The notes under the pieces are model-generated. The model was not told the DNA's origin. It searched no databases and saw nothing but the letters and a program-made list of their open reading frames with translations. 64,000 nucleotides of DNA, from assembly GCF_000708205.1 (NCBI RefSeq), contig NW_014575559.1, positions 274,575 through 338,574 on the forward strand, read 5' to 3'. The first letter of the stretch is position 1. Each line of letters opens with the position of its first letter. Shown piece by piece: positions 10,919-20,659 of the stretch. The DNA comes from Mixia osmundae IAM 14324 (taxonomy: Eukaryota > Basidiomycota > Mixiomycetes > Mixiales > Mixiaceae). A program made the position numbers and the translations under genes.

Positions 10919-11307
10919 ATTGCGAGGTGTTTAGTCGGCTGACGAGTCGATAAATCAAGCGAATGAGCTCTTCCAGATGCAATCACTCAGATAATCTTGC
11001 GAGACAAAGTCGTCAAACCTGCGCAGGGGGATCAGTCACGAGCTATGCTGTTCAGTGCGGGGCATGGGGACGTACATGCGCTTGGCAGCAGTAGAACCCT
11101 GTGACTCGCTCGCTGACTGGGAGACTCGATAAAAATTTCAGCCTGCGAGTCGCGTAAAGTCACTTTGCCATCATCCCGCCCTTGGACGCCAAAAAGCTGA
11201 GCAGACCGAACACAAAGAGGCAAGCGTCCACGCAGACGACGCAGCGCATTGCTGATCTCGAGCTGTCCGATCTCCTTACAGAGTCACGCCGTACCTTTCG
11301 AGCGTGC
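10919..11307. promoter_or_regulatory. Divergent CPA1 / eIF5-mimic intergenic region
   Basis: 389 bp between the two start codons. The CPA1 side holds the attenuator uORF and its leader intron (10955-11077). A TGACTC core, the sequence recognised by Gcn4-type general amino acid control factors, lies at 11102-11107. A 6-mer can occur by chance, so that site is only suggestive. Confidence 0.5.
10955..11077 (-). promoter_or_regulatory. Arginine attenuator peptide (AAP) uORF in the CPA1 leader, start codon formed by splicing
   Basis: Minus-strand exon pieces 11077-11076 (AT) and 11018-10955 flank a 57-nt intron 11075-11019 (GTACGT donor, GCGCAG acceptor). Joining them gives an ATG and a 21-residue peptide ending 36 nt before the CPA1 ATG. 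It contains SQDYLSD, then CIW and a terminal Ala, in the same spacing as the Neurospora/yeast AAP core (SQDYLSDHLW...A). That includes the Asp and Trp known to matter for ribosome stalling with arginine. In the unspliced leader the same AT continues as a different 13-codon ORF that stops before the AAP part. The core is seen directly; the regulatory role is inferred from the family. Confidence 0.88.
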
Positions 11308-12874
11308 ATGTCGACAACCGTTCCCAAGCCAAGTCTCGCAGGCGCAAAAACTAAGCAGAGGTACGCTCAGCTTCATCGTCAGAACGGGAATCCCTTCTCT
11401 GATAGATGCTCGCGACGTGCAGAAAAGGAGTAGCCAAAGCACAGGCCAAGTTTGAGCCCAACGGTAAGCTTGTCACGCGTTGGAGGGCAACGCGCAAGAG
11501 GAGCTGACCAGCGGTGGCGAACCAGTCTTTCGCGATTCGCTCGTCAAGTCACTCGAAGCAGTCCCCCAGGGTGACTTTGATGGCTATGCAAAGGAGCTAG
11601 ACACGCTCGGGAACACGCTCGAGTATCGCAAGTACGAGGATCAGCTCTTCCAGCTACTCTGTGTCGGCAGATTGCTCGCACCGGGTTCGTCGCTGCTCGG
11701 CCCAGCTGAGACGATGGCTCATCGGTGTGCCATATGATAGGTGGCAATTACATCCAGGATGACGCACCGCAGTGTCCCGTCTCGATCATTGGCGCGCCCA
11801 CTGCCGAGCTTGCGGATATCAGAAAGGTCGTCGAGGTCTTCCACAAGCTCATCAGACGCTACAAGTACCTTCAAAAGACATTCGAGGAAACAACCTTGAC
11901 CAACATTCTTCAGTTCGTTGCTCTGCTCGCTCGCTTGTGTCTCAGCTAATCTCGCGACAGATATGTGAACAAATTCGAAGATCCCAAGGCCCCTGCTGGC
12001 ACGCATCCCAATCAGGATAAGATGGCCGTCGCCACTGCCTTGCTCGTCTCTGGCGGTCTGGTCGGAAGCGCCAGCGTGCTCGCATCGCTCAAGAAGGACC
12101 ACGTCGTCAAAGACGGCGTCTCGCTAGCCTTTATCACGACTTACATTCGCACCTATCTCACCGCAGAAACGATCGACCATCTCGGTTCTTCTCTTCGTCG
12201 TGGTGGCGTGGCGGACCTCATCTTGTTCTTCCCGCCCAACAAGCGCACGATGGCGTTTGCTGCCGAGCACTTCAAGAAGGAGAACCTCGACAAAGTGTGG
12301 GAGTTCTACCAGAAGCAGCGTAGCGCAGGCATTCGCGAGGAGATGGCCGAACATCTTCGCACGATGGTCGCCAACGAAGAATCGCACGAGGAGGTCCGCT
12401 GAGCCAGCAGGTTCTTATGCGAGCGTTGGCTGACCCCACTGTACCTAGATCGCTACATACCTCAAAGAGCAATTCAAATCAGAAGCAGTCTCGGACGTCG
12501 ATTTTCTAGCGACGATCTGGACAAACTTGCTTTCGGACGTCGATGCTGCCGCTTCAGCTCAGCAAGCTTGTGAGACAGCTCTGAAGGAGATCAAGGACAT
12601 CGTGCCTTTGCTCGAGCCTTACGCCTCGTCTGCACGTGCTCAGGTCGGATTGATCAATACCATCCAGGGATGGTGCTATGAGCAGACAAAAGCCATGGCT
12701 GTCTTTCCCCGTGCGCTCAAGATGCTCTATGCTGCCGATGTGCTCTCCGACAATGCGATCCTATACTGGCATAGCAAGGGGTCCAAGCCTGCAGGCAGAC
12801 AGCATTTCCTCACCGCTTCCGAGCCACTCATCAAGTTCCTGCAGGAGCAGGAGGAAAGCGAGGAGGAAGAGTGA
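11308..12874 (+). CDS. eIF5-mimic protein (BZW/5MP family, W2 domain)
   Basis: Exons 11308-11360, 11423-11463, 11526-11684, 11741-11912, 11961-12393 and 12449-12874, 427 aa (animal BZW1 about 419). The family resembles the eIF5 C-terminal half, binds eIF2/eIF3 and tunes start-codon choice. The model aligns over its length: KPSLAGAKTKQR at the N terminus, then LDTLGNTLEYRKYEDQLFQ, LIRRYKYLQKTFEE, HVVKDGVSLAFI, LFFPPNKRTM and a C-terminal W2/HEAT region ending in an acidic tail (EEQEESEEEE type). Exons 1-3 are short and were placed by this alignment; the later exons are unambiguous. The ATG at 11308 is the first before KPSLAG. The role in this fungus is inferred. Confidence 0.9.
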
Positions 12875-13001
12875 TTGAATCGCAATGCATTCGCCCACAT
12901 CACATTTGCATTCTTGCCAATTTGAACTTGCCTTGCAGACTCATCTCGATTTTGCTCAAGCCAGCTCGTTCATATCCGAGTAGGCATTTTCCATCATCGG
13001 C

Positions 13002-13745
13002 TTAGTGCGCGATGACCTCGATCCAGTAGTGGTCCGGATCGTAAAGGAAGGCAATGTTGCGCATCTTGCCTTCGCTCGGTTTCTATCGTCATTGCGGTTC
13101 CTCAGCATTGCGGGCTGATATGAGCAGGGCACGTACCTTCTTGAACTCCACACCGAGCTTCTCGAAGCGATCGCATGCTTCCTGTAGGTTTGGCACTGTC
13201 TCGCGCCTTAGCGTCGGCATGCGTTGATGAGCTACGCGGGCGGCTCACCTGAAATGCAAATATGTCCGAACCCTTGAGGCTCATCGTTACCATTGTGGTA
13301 CTTGACCTTGTCGTCGCTCTCCGAGCCATGATTGTGAGTGAGCTCGAGGATGCCCTCGCGCTGGTTACGCTTGAGACCGGCAGTCTCTGCGCTATCGAAT
13401 GCCAAGAAATAGAGCGTGAACGAGTCGGCTTCGTGTGTGTCGATCAAGCTCATCCCAATCGTGTTCTGGTAAAAATCGAGCGACTTCTTGGGGTCCTGTG
13501 ATACACCATGAACAGCGCTCCGGATCCAGTACTGAACGACTTGCCTTTACTCTGAGCATGGTGTGGTTCAGCTTGGTGCCTTTGGTCTCTGGAGGGGCTG
13601 CCATCTTGACGGAAGATCTGCTGAAGCCTCTATGTGAGATAGGTGAAGGGCTGATCTGACGGTTGAGGAAGCTGATCCGTTCGGCTGCTTGCGCTGTCCG
13701 ACAAAGGCTCCTCAGAGAATGGGCTTGCATGTGAGGGCTTGCCAC
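13002..13745 (-). CDS. GLO1: Glyoxalase I (lactoylglutathione lyase)
   Basis: Minus-strand exons 13745-13545, 13495-13249, 13195-13137 and 13082-13002. The first intron has a GC donor (AAG^GCAAGT): only this junction restores LRVK-DPKKSLDFY, which is nearly invariant in the family. The four metal/catalytic ligands are visible: His in NHTMLRVK, Glu in LELTHN, His in GFGHICIS and Glu in YWIEV. It isomerises the methylglyoxal-glutathione hemithioacetal. Two starts are possible. 13745 adds 47 residues rich in Arg and Ser (195 aa, presequence-like); 13604 gives a compact 148-aa cytosolic form (MAAPPETK...). The longer span is given here because the frame is open, but 13604 is at least as likely for a cytosolic enzyme. 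Confidence 0.92.
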
Positions 13746-14252
13746 ATGTCGCGAACGAAGTCGATGACGCGCATGTCGATCAATTTGGCAGCCAAGACTG
13801 CGAACGGCGCGTAAAATCCGAGATGTCGATGACAGATTGGGAGGAGATCAGACGAGAGTGGCCAGAGACTGGCGGGACCGTCTCACCTTAGACTCGCCAT
13901 TCTACGCGGCTACGGCAGTCTTTGGGACGGAGGCGTCCGTTGCAGGGCTGGAAATCGCTTTTGCAAGCACATTGTCAGAGATAGGAGCTCGTCGGTTCCC
14001 TTTGACGCAGCAGAGGCACACGATTTCTTCGCAGTCGGATCATCTCCGACTTTTCCGCCTCTGCTCACTATCCCTCGATCCGAGGCGCTTCAGCGAGTGT
14101 CCGTGCGTGTCACCCTCGCTTTGACTCTTGCCCAAGTCAGCAGTCGACACAGGCCAGATAGCGCTTTCCACCGCGCTCGCTAGCCTGTCCATCGTCTGTA
14201 CTGCCAAACTGAGCCATCGCTACTCAAGGACACGCATTTGAGCCTCGACAGG
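13746..14252. other. 507-bp divergent promoter region, GLO1 / TRP-like channel
   Basis: No gene supported. A 95-aa open frame at 13837-14124 has no domain and no splice partner. The region should carry both promoters; I do not recognise binding sites. Confidence 0.5.
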
Positions 14253-16525
14253 ATGGAAAGCAGGAGACGAACGGTCACAAGGCTGCTCTGCGGCTTCTTG
14301 GCAGGATCTGCCACCGTGCCTGCAGTCAGAGCGACCTCCCAGATCTACACCTCCTCAGTGTCCTACTGTGCTGCCCCTGAGGCCATCTTTGTGGACACTT
14401 TTGGACTTCAGTATGTCGACAAGAGCTCCTTGATCTCCTTCGCCATCCGGGCCCAATCAGTACAGCAAAATTTGTACGCCACCCTCAATCTCTCGTTGCA
14501 GGCATACGACTTATCGGTGAGCCAAGACCGACCGCTCTTGCTGCCTTTAAGCTGACATCATCCGCAGGTGGTCAATCTTAACGTCGATCTATGTAGCGTG
14601 CTCGACGGCTTCCTCTGTCCGCTGCCGACATACCGCTTCGATGGCGCGACCTCCCTAGCCATCCCGAGCACTTTCACCAGCAAGATACCTGGCATTGCCT
14701 ACATTGTTCCCGATCTGGAAGCGGTGGCAACCCTCAGACTTACGTCCATCGATACAGGCGCAGAGGAAGCCTGCATACAAGCAGCGCTCAGCAACGGCAA
14801 GACGACCTATCTCACTGCGGTCCAGTGGGGCGTTGCAGCCATCGCTCTCATCGCCTTTGCTTCCACCATCTTGCACACGCTCTGGCCGCAGCTCCTTTCA
14901 GAAGCCCACAAAAGGCATAGCACGCCGGAATGGAGACTGGTTCTTCTGTTGAGCTATTATCAGCACATTGCGTTCAGTGGCATGCTATCTGTCACAGCGC
15001 CCAAGGTCTTTCGATCTTACACACTCAACTATGCCTGGTCGACATTTCTGATCAGAATCGGGCCTATCACACGATCGCTCGATCGCCTAAGAGGTCGAAC
15101 AGGCGGTGACACGACCGATAACAGTTCAGCGCTTGACGCGATAGCAGCTCTGACCAGGCGAAGTGCGATGCCCGCTGCGCCCGAGCAATTCGCAAACATG
15201 ACAAGACAAGCGGGCCTGACGAGTAGCTCCTCACTCGTGTCATATGCCTCAAAGGTGACGAAGCCTTCCTTCGCATACACAAATTATGCAACCACCAATG
15301 TACCGGTCATCGGTGGTGTCGGATCGCCAAACATCACAATCGGCATATCCACCTATTCAGAACTGCTAGGCATTCCCTTTGGCAACGTCTTCATGACGGC
15401 TTTCATCAACGTCCTGCTGCTCCTCTGCATCATGATCGTCTTGCTTGCTCTCGTCTACGCTATCTTTGCGCTCTATTTACGCAGGCAGCTCCGACGGCAG
15501 ACGCGCAATCAGCTCTGGATCGACGAGCTGAAGCGCAGGCGGCATTACTTCATGGCCACGAATTCATTCAGAATCGTGCGTGCAGTCTCGTGTTGCACTC
15601 GTCTACTGCTAACATGCTTCTTCAGTTGTTGATTGCCTATCCGCCCATTGTTACGTTCGCATTCTATGGCTACATTGTCGAGTCCACGACAGGCTGGGCT
15701 TCTGCATTGCTGGGCACCCTTAGCTGGGTCAGTATGACGTTCATCATTCTCTTGGTCAGTATCAAGCTTCTCAAGGCCGCCAAGCGACACGAAGACGGCA
15801 TTGATCACCTGTACGATAGCGAAAAGTTTACCTACCGCACAAGTTCGCTCTTCACGCAATTTAAGCCAGACGCATTCTATTACTTCATCCCAATCATCCT
15901 CGTCACGTTCATAGAAGCCTGCTTCATCTCGTTTGCGCAAGGCTATCCAACTCGCCAAGTGGTCGGCCTCATTGTCGTCGAGAGCTTGCTCTTCATCGCT
16001 ACAGTCTGGCACAGGCCATACGCGACCAAGGGAGCGAACGTACTCGCCGCATTCTTGCAGTTTTCCCGCGTTGTTACGTACGCACTTCAGATTGCTTTCC
16101 TCGACTCGACAAACGTCAAGGCGATTCCCAAGGTCGTCATCGGCATCGTCATCATCGTCATTCAGAGTATCTTCGTGCTCATCCTTTTCCTGTCGATCAT
16201 GATAGGACTTATCGCGGCGATGTACCGAGGCATTCGGGGCAGAGGCAACTATCGCCGCAATAGCGACTTGACGGACAAGGATGCTGCTGCCACGGAGAAG
16301 GGCATCAACACTGGCGAGTCTGCCTTTGTCGCATCGAGCCTCAACTCAAGCGTCACCAACGTTGGCGCATTAGACAACCCCAAGCCTCCTTACTCTGATC
16401 GGTCTAGATTCTCGTCGCCCGCTCAGTCGCTTCCCGAGGTACCTCCAGAGAGGTCAGACACGCCCACTTCGGCAGAAGCCCTTTTCAGCCCCGACACGAC
16501 TGCTCGCGCCACCCATAGCACATAG
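14253..16525 (+). CDS. TRP-like ion channel / Flc-family membrane protein
   Basis: Exons 14253-14516, 14568-15575 and 15626-16525, 723 aa. The architecture is a hydrophobic signal sequence (about residues 12-30), a luminal/extracellular ML-like domain with Cys pairs (SVSYCAAPEA, LCSVLDGFLCPLP) to about residue 230, then about nine membrane spans and a Ser/Thr-rich cytosolic tail of about 110 residues. This matches fungal TRP/Pkd2/Flc proteins implicated in calcium or FAD-linked cell-wall functions. Spans include QWGVAAIALIAFASTILHTL, the long INVLLLLCIMIVLLALVYAI and FIPIILVTFIEACFISFAQG. The frame extends upstream to 14238 only through a TTG, so the first ATG (14253) is used. It is convergent with the next gene (120 bp between stops). 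Confidence 0.88.
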
Positions 16526-16645
16526 AGAGGCGCGAAGCAAACGCACTCGAAGCATGTTTGTAGCTCGACTATTGCTGCAAGTAGACTATGCCACGATTCA
16601 CTGATGTACAACAACACGCAAGAATGTACCAAGGAGAGCAAGCAA

Positions 16646-18324
16646 TCAAGTGGTCTTGGTTCTGAAGGAGACTGTGTCACCCTGCACATATTCAAGCCAT
16701 CCTCTGGACGTGAGATAGTCGTTGAGCTTCTCGTCTGAGCATGTCGCCGTGACAGTTGGGTCAGCGAGGACAGAAGCCTCCAGCTCCAGTTGAAGCATTT
16801 GCGCCAGCTCTTGTTTAGTCGACAGACTTCTGTACGCTTTAGTGGTCACTTGCCAGGCCGAATCTCTCATGTGATCCAGACATGTGAAAAGGATAGCACG
16901 TTGAAGCTCGTGGAGAGACGAAGCACACAAGAGCCGCACATAGCTTGCCCAGTTGCGTTCGATGGCGATGATTCTAAATGCTCTGACTGCCAGTCTAATG
17001 TGATCATGCGTGCTGGGCACTGTACGGACGGGTACCGTTGAGGCGAGCTGGTTGCGCGCACTGCTTGTGGTTTCTGATAGACAAGCATAGAAGCCGCTGT
17101 GATGTGATCGCGAGACGGCCTGTGAGAGCAGCCAGAGCGAGGCGTACAAAGCGCGATCTTCCAATCCAGGTAGCTCCGGGGGCACCGCACCAGCAGGTAG
17201 ACCTCGCGAGGTCTCCAATAGCTTGGCAAGCGCATAACGCGGGTGCAGGCTGATGACAAGATGTGGCAAGCAGCTTGCTAACTGTGACTTGTTGGCAGCA
17301 AGAATAGACAAGCGTGCTGATAGTTCATACGCTTCGACTGCGAAGCTATCGCATCTATCGCTCGCGATGATGCCTTCCCGTAGCTTCCTCAGCTCGAGCA
17401 AGATTGAATCCAAGGCCTCGCATTGAGCTTTGCCGCCTTTGAGCAGGCCTCCGTACTCGATCGGATAAATATTGCGATACGCGTCAAGCTGCGATAAGCG
17501 TCAGTCTCGGCAATACAAAGTCTTGGCAGCTTACCTTCTTCTGGACATGCTGCCGAAATTCAGCTTGGACTGCGAAGCTACGAAGGCTGATCGACTGCGC
17601 GTAAGTTCCACGCTGGATCTCAATTGCAGAGCCTGTACCTTTTGACGTCGCCGTTGAGCTCACCACGACTGGGCGAGCTCATGAGATCCATCTCTGACTT
17701 GCCGCTGCCATTGATGCCGGCCTTTCCTTTCGCTGCACCGCCTTGCCACTCGCGGAATCCTTTCGACTCCGCTGCTCCTGCAAAACGGATGCTCGAACTG
17801 GCAGGCTTGCTCGCATTGGCCAGAATACTCCGAGGGGCCGCCTCTGATGATTTTGAGCGTGAGACGAGCACGACGGGGGCTTCCCGCGATGGCTGAGGTG
17901 AGGGTGAGCGGACTTGTATAGCCGGTGGTGCCGGCTTGGGCCGATATCTCGCCTCGGCCTCTTCTCTTTGGCGTTGCTGTTCTTCTGCTCTTCGCTTCTG
18001 CTCGTCCAGGATCTGCTGTTGCCGCTGTTCTGCTCGTGAGGGAAATGCTCGTCGGTCGGGCGCAGCAGACACCCAAGGATCATGGCCGACAGCTGGCGAA
18101 TGCTTGCCATTCGGTTGAGCATACTGACTTGCACTATCGTAATGCTTCACGTGACCGGACTGGGTATGTGGAGGTCGATAGCCAGCAGCTTGGGCAGCAG
18201 AGCCACTTATTTTGAGCGACTGCATGCTCGCTGCGATCGGCAGGCCGTCATCACCGCGTCGTCCGCTCCATGGCGTGACGTTATCTGGGTTTGCCCACTT
18301 GCTCGGCGGCCGGGGCGCAGCCAT
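16646..18324 (-). CDS. PCI/SAC3-GANP-type domain protein with disordered N terminus
   Basis: Minus-strand exons 18324-17639, 17586-17535 and 17488-16646; 526 aa. Residues 1-228 are disordered (Pro, Ser, Gln), with a basic/Glu helix around EQRQQQILDEQKRRAEEQQR. From about residue 230 a helical domain begins (SLRSFAVQAEFRQHVQKKL, then LRKLREGI, VEAYELSARLSI). It continues through HIRLAVRAFRIIAIERNWASY and LDHMRDSAWQVTTKAY to a winged-helix-like end (DEKLNDYLTSRGWLEYVQGD). That layout resembles the SAC3/GANP and CSN8/PSMD8 group of PCI proteins, especially THP3/LENG8-like members with roles in transcription and mRNA processing. The exact subfamily is not certain. Exon 2 is 52 nt and was placed by phase and length; an alternative acceptor nearby would change only a few residues. 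Confidence 0.7.
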
Positions 18325-18532
18325 GACAGCGCTGATAAGGAGGTGGTCGAAACCAAACTCGCCAGGGGGACGCGTGCGCGCGAATCAGATATTATCAAAT
18401 CGCACGAGACGCGAACAAGCGGCAGATTTTGGACGATCACGATGCATAGACCCACAGCAGATGACCGCACTGGATGGAAAGCGTTGAGACACGAGGATAC
18501 ACGAGATATGACGACAAGGGCTGAGGAGACCT

Positions 18533-20044
18533 TCAGACTACTATCTCCGATTTTGGAGCGCTGGCTTCCGCGTCCTTCTCGTCAGCAAGGTCGATATCAT
18601 GTTGGGCTGTGGTAAGCTCTTGCTCCGAGGGCAGATTTGTGACCATCAGATAGAGTACGCTGTTCTTGATGATGCGTCCACGAAGCACACCGCCTCTGCC
18701 GCGGACACGGGCGCCGCGACGACCCATCGCTTGCGTCGCTGGTGTGCCATCAGCAGTGAATAGGTTCTGCATCCCGGCGCGTCGCTTTCCTTTGCCGATA
18801 GTGCCTGCCATGATCGCAGTCAGCTCGGATGCGAGGTCAGTACGATCGGCGGCTGACCCCCAGAGACAAGTGAGACTAGGCCTCCTTGATTAGCAGCATG
18901 CGTCGGATCGCCAAATCGGGAAGCGAAAGAGGGCCTTTGCTGAGTGAGAGATGATCCAGGATTCTGGGCAGCGTATTTTGCCTGAGCACGCTTGTCAAAG
19001 TAATTGGCGATGACTTTGGAGTTCGACAAGGCCTTCTTTGACTCGGAGCTCTTTTGATCGACCCCAGGGAAGACGAGAGGGACGGCGTAGGGTAAAGCCA
19101 TCTCGCCTTCCGTTGTGCCCGCGACTGCTTTGGGCGTGGACAAGCCTGCTTGATCAGTCATCGCTGTCTGGACTATGCTCGTCGTTTCATCAAATTGTCC
19201 CAGCGAAACCGAGTGACCTGCGCCTGGCTTGAAGCACATGACGAGCGCAAACAGACCACGTGGCCTGAAGAGGTGCTTGTTCATCCCCGCCAGGAATTGC
19301 TGGCCTTGACCGCGGCCTCCCGTCACTTCCTTTGTGGCTTGAGCTGCTGAATTGGCGAGCGTGCAAGCGGCGGTGGCCAGGATGCTTGGACTGAGCCCGC
19401 CGATGACGACAGTCTCGTAGATGGGAGAAGCTTGCTGTGCGTGCTGGTACATCTTCAGAAAAGTCAGAAAGGTAGCCTCATCGATGCCTGCAGCAGCGAG
19501 ATCGGGCGCGTACGCTCTGACGAAGCCTCTGTTACGCGCACCTGGGCGTCGCTGGGGCAGAATGACGGGCCCAGGCAGAGGTTGTTCATCTCCCGTGTAG
19601 GTAGGTGGTGAGAGGCCAGGCGAATTCAAGACAAGCTTGATAAGATCGGGGACAGCCGTAGGGCGTTTGCCTGCCTGAAGCTCGGCACTGGTCTGAGGCA
19701 CAGCTGCGTCATCTAGCACATGATATTGTTCACGTCCGGACACATTGCGACTCGCAAAGACTCACTAGGTAGGTCTGCCTGCCCAGCTGCTTCGTCCAGA
19801 ATCCATGCCTCATTGTCAGAATCGAGGTCGCTTTCCCCGTCTAGTACTTTAGCGTCGGGTGCTTCCGAACTGATGATCGATGAATCAGCTGCCGCACGAC
19901 CGTCGGCCTTGCTGAGCTCCTTGCGCTCTTTCCGAGCAGCATTGAGCTCCGCTGAGAGCCCGATAAGATTTGAGACTGGGCGAAGCCATCAGCCGGGCTA
20001 GAACACATCGAGTCGCACGCACTGGCGTCCTTGATGATGCCCAT
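18533..20044 (-). CDS. Conserved fungal protein of unknown function
   Basis: Minus-strand exons 20044-20023 (22 nt), 19975-19766, 19712-18858 and 18804-18533; 452 aa. I recall a fungal family with the same blocks but no assigned function: a basic N-terminal helix (SAELNAARKERKELSKADG), an aromatic acidic block (DNEAWILDEAAG), then DEATFLTFLKMYQHAQQASP, NKHLFRPRGLFALVMCFKP and a C-terminal GRRGARVRGRGG stretch. No signal peptide. One weak hydrophobic segment surrounds VIGGLSPSILATAACTLANS, so membrane association is possible. The first exon is tiny, but the donor GTGCGT and branch-like CTGAT support it. The last intron (53 nt, GTCAGC donor) is needed because the exon 3 frame otherwise ends at 18820. 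Confidence 0.75.
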
Positions 20045-20659
20045 GTCGACGAAGAACGGAAAGGAGCTCCATGGTACTTATGAAGGGTGACAGGCATGCC
20101 GCCTCCAAATTAGGCTGCGCGGGCATTCGGGCATGGGCAGGTCACATGGGACGGGACGAGCCAGTCTTGTGCCGAAACAGAACGCTCGTGCCTGTCTTCC
20201 CGCTCTCTCGTCGCTTCGTCTTACAACGGCGTCTACTAGTCTCCAATGTCCCCTGCATGATGTCATACAACAGTCACCGGATACACCACACTTGCATCTT
20301 GGGCGCGTTGAGCGTGTCGAGGCCACTCGCGGTCACCTCCTGTCGTCGGTCGATCATGTTGTCCCTCTCTCTTCGCTAGATGATCTCGGGAACCTCGAAC
20401 AGTCCGGTAGCAGGCAGACAAGCACTTGTTCCGACTCACCCTCAATTTGATCGCGGCATTCCCTCCTAGAAGCAAAGCACGATCCCTAATATCACACTCG
20501 ACTTTCAACTTTATTGCACATCTGCCTTCCGGTCATTGCGACGTAAGCTCGGCGCATTGTGTTCAAGCTAGCGTGCAAAGTCAGCGGTGACCGAGCGAGT
20601 GGCTTCTCTGCTCTCACGCAGCAGTCAGACCCCCTGGCCGAGCGACTATCGCGTCGAGC
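20045..20659. other. 615-bp divergent intergenic region
   Basis: It lies between two divergent genes of unknown function. No gene is supported: the short frames overlap on opposite strands and lack domains. It presumably carries two promoters; I recognise no specific site. Confidence 0.5.

Noticed and set aside
13837-14124. 95-codon frame between GLO1 and the TRP-like gene
   Set aside because: No domain, no signal of splicing and not in frame with the channel; it lies in a divergent promoter.
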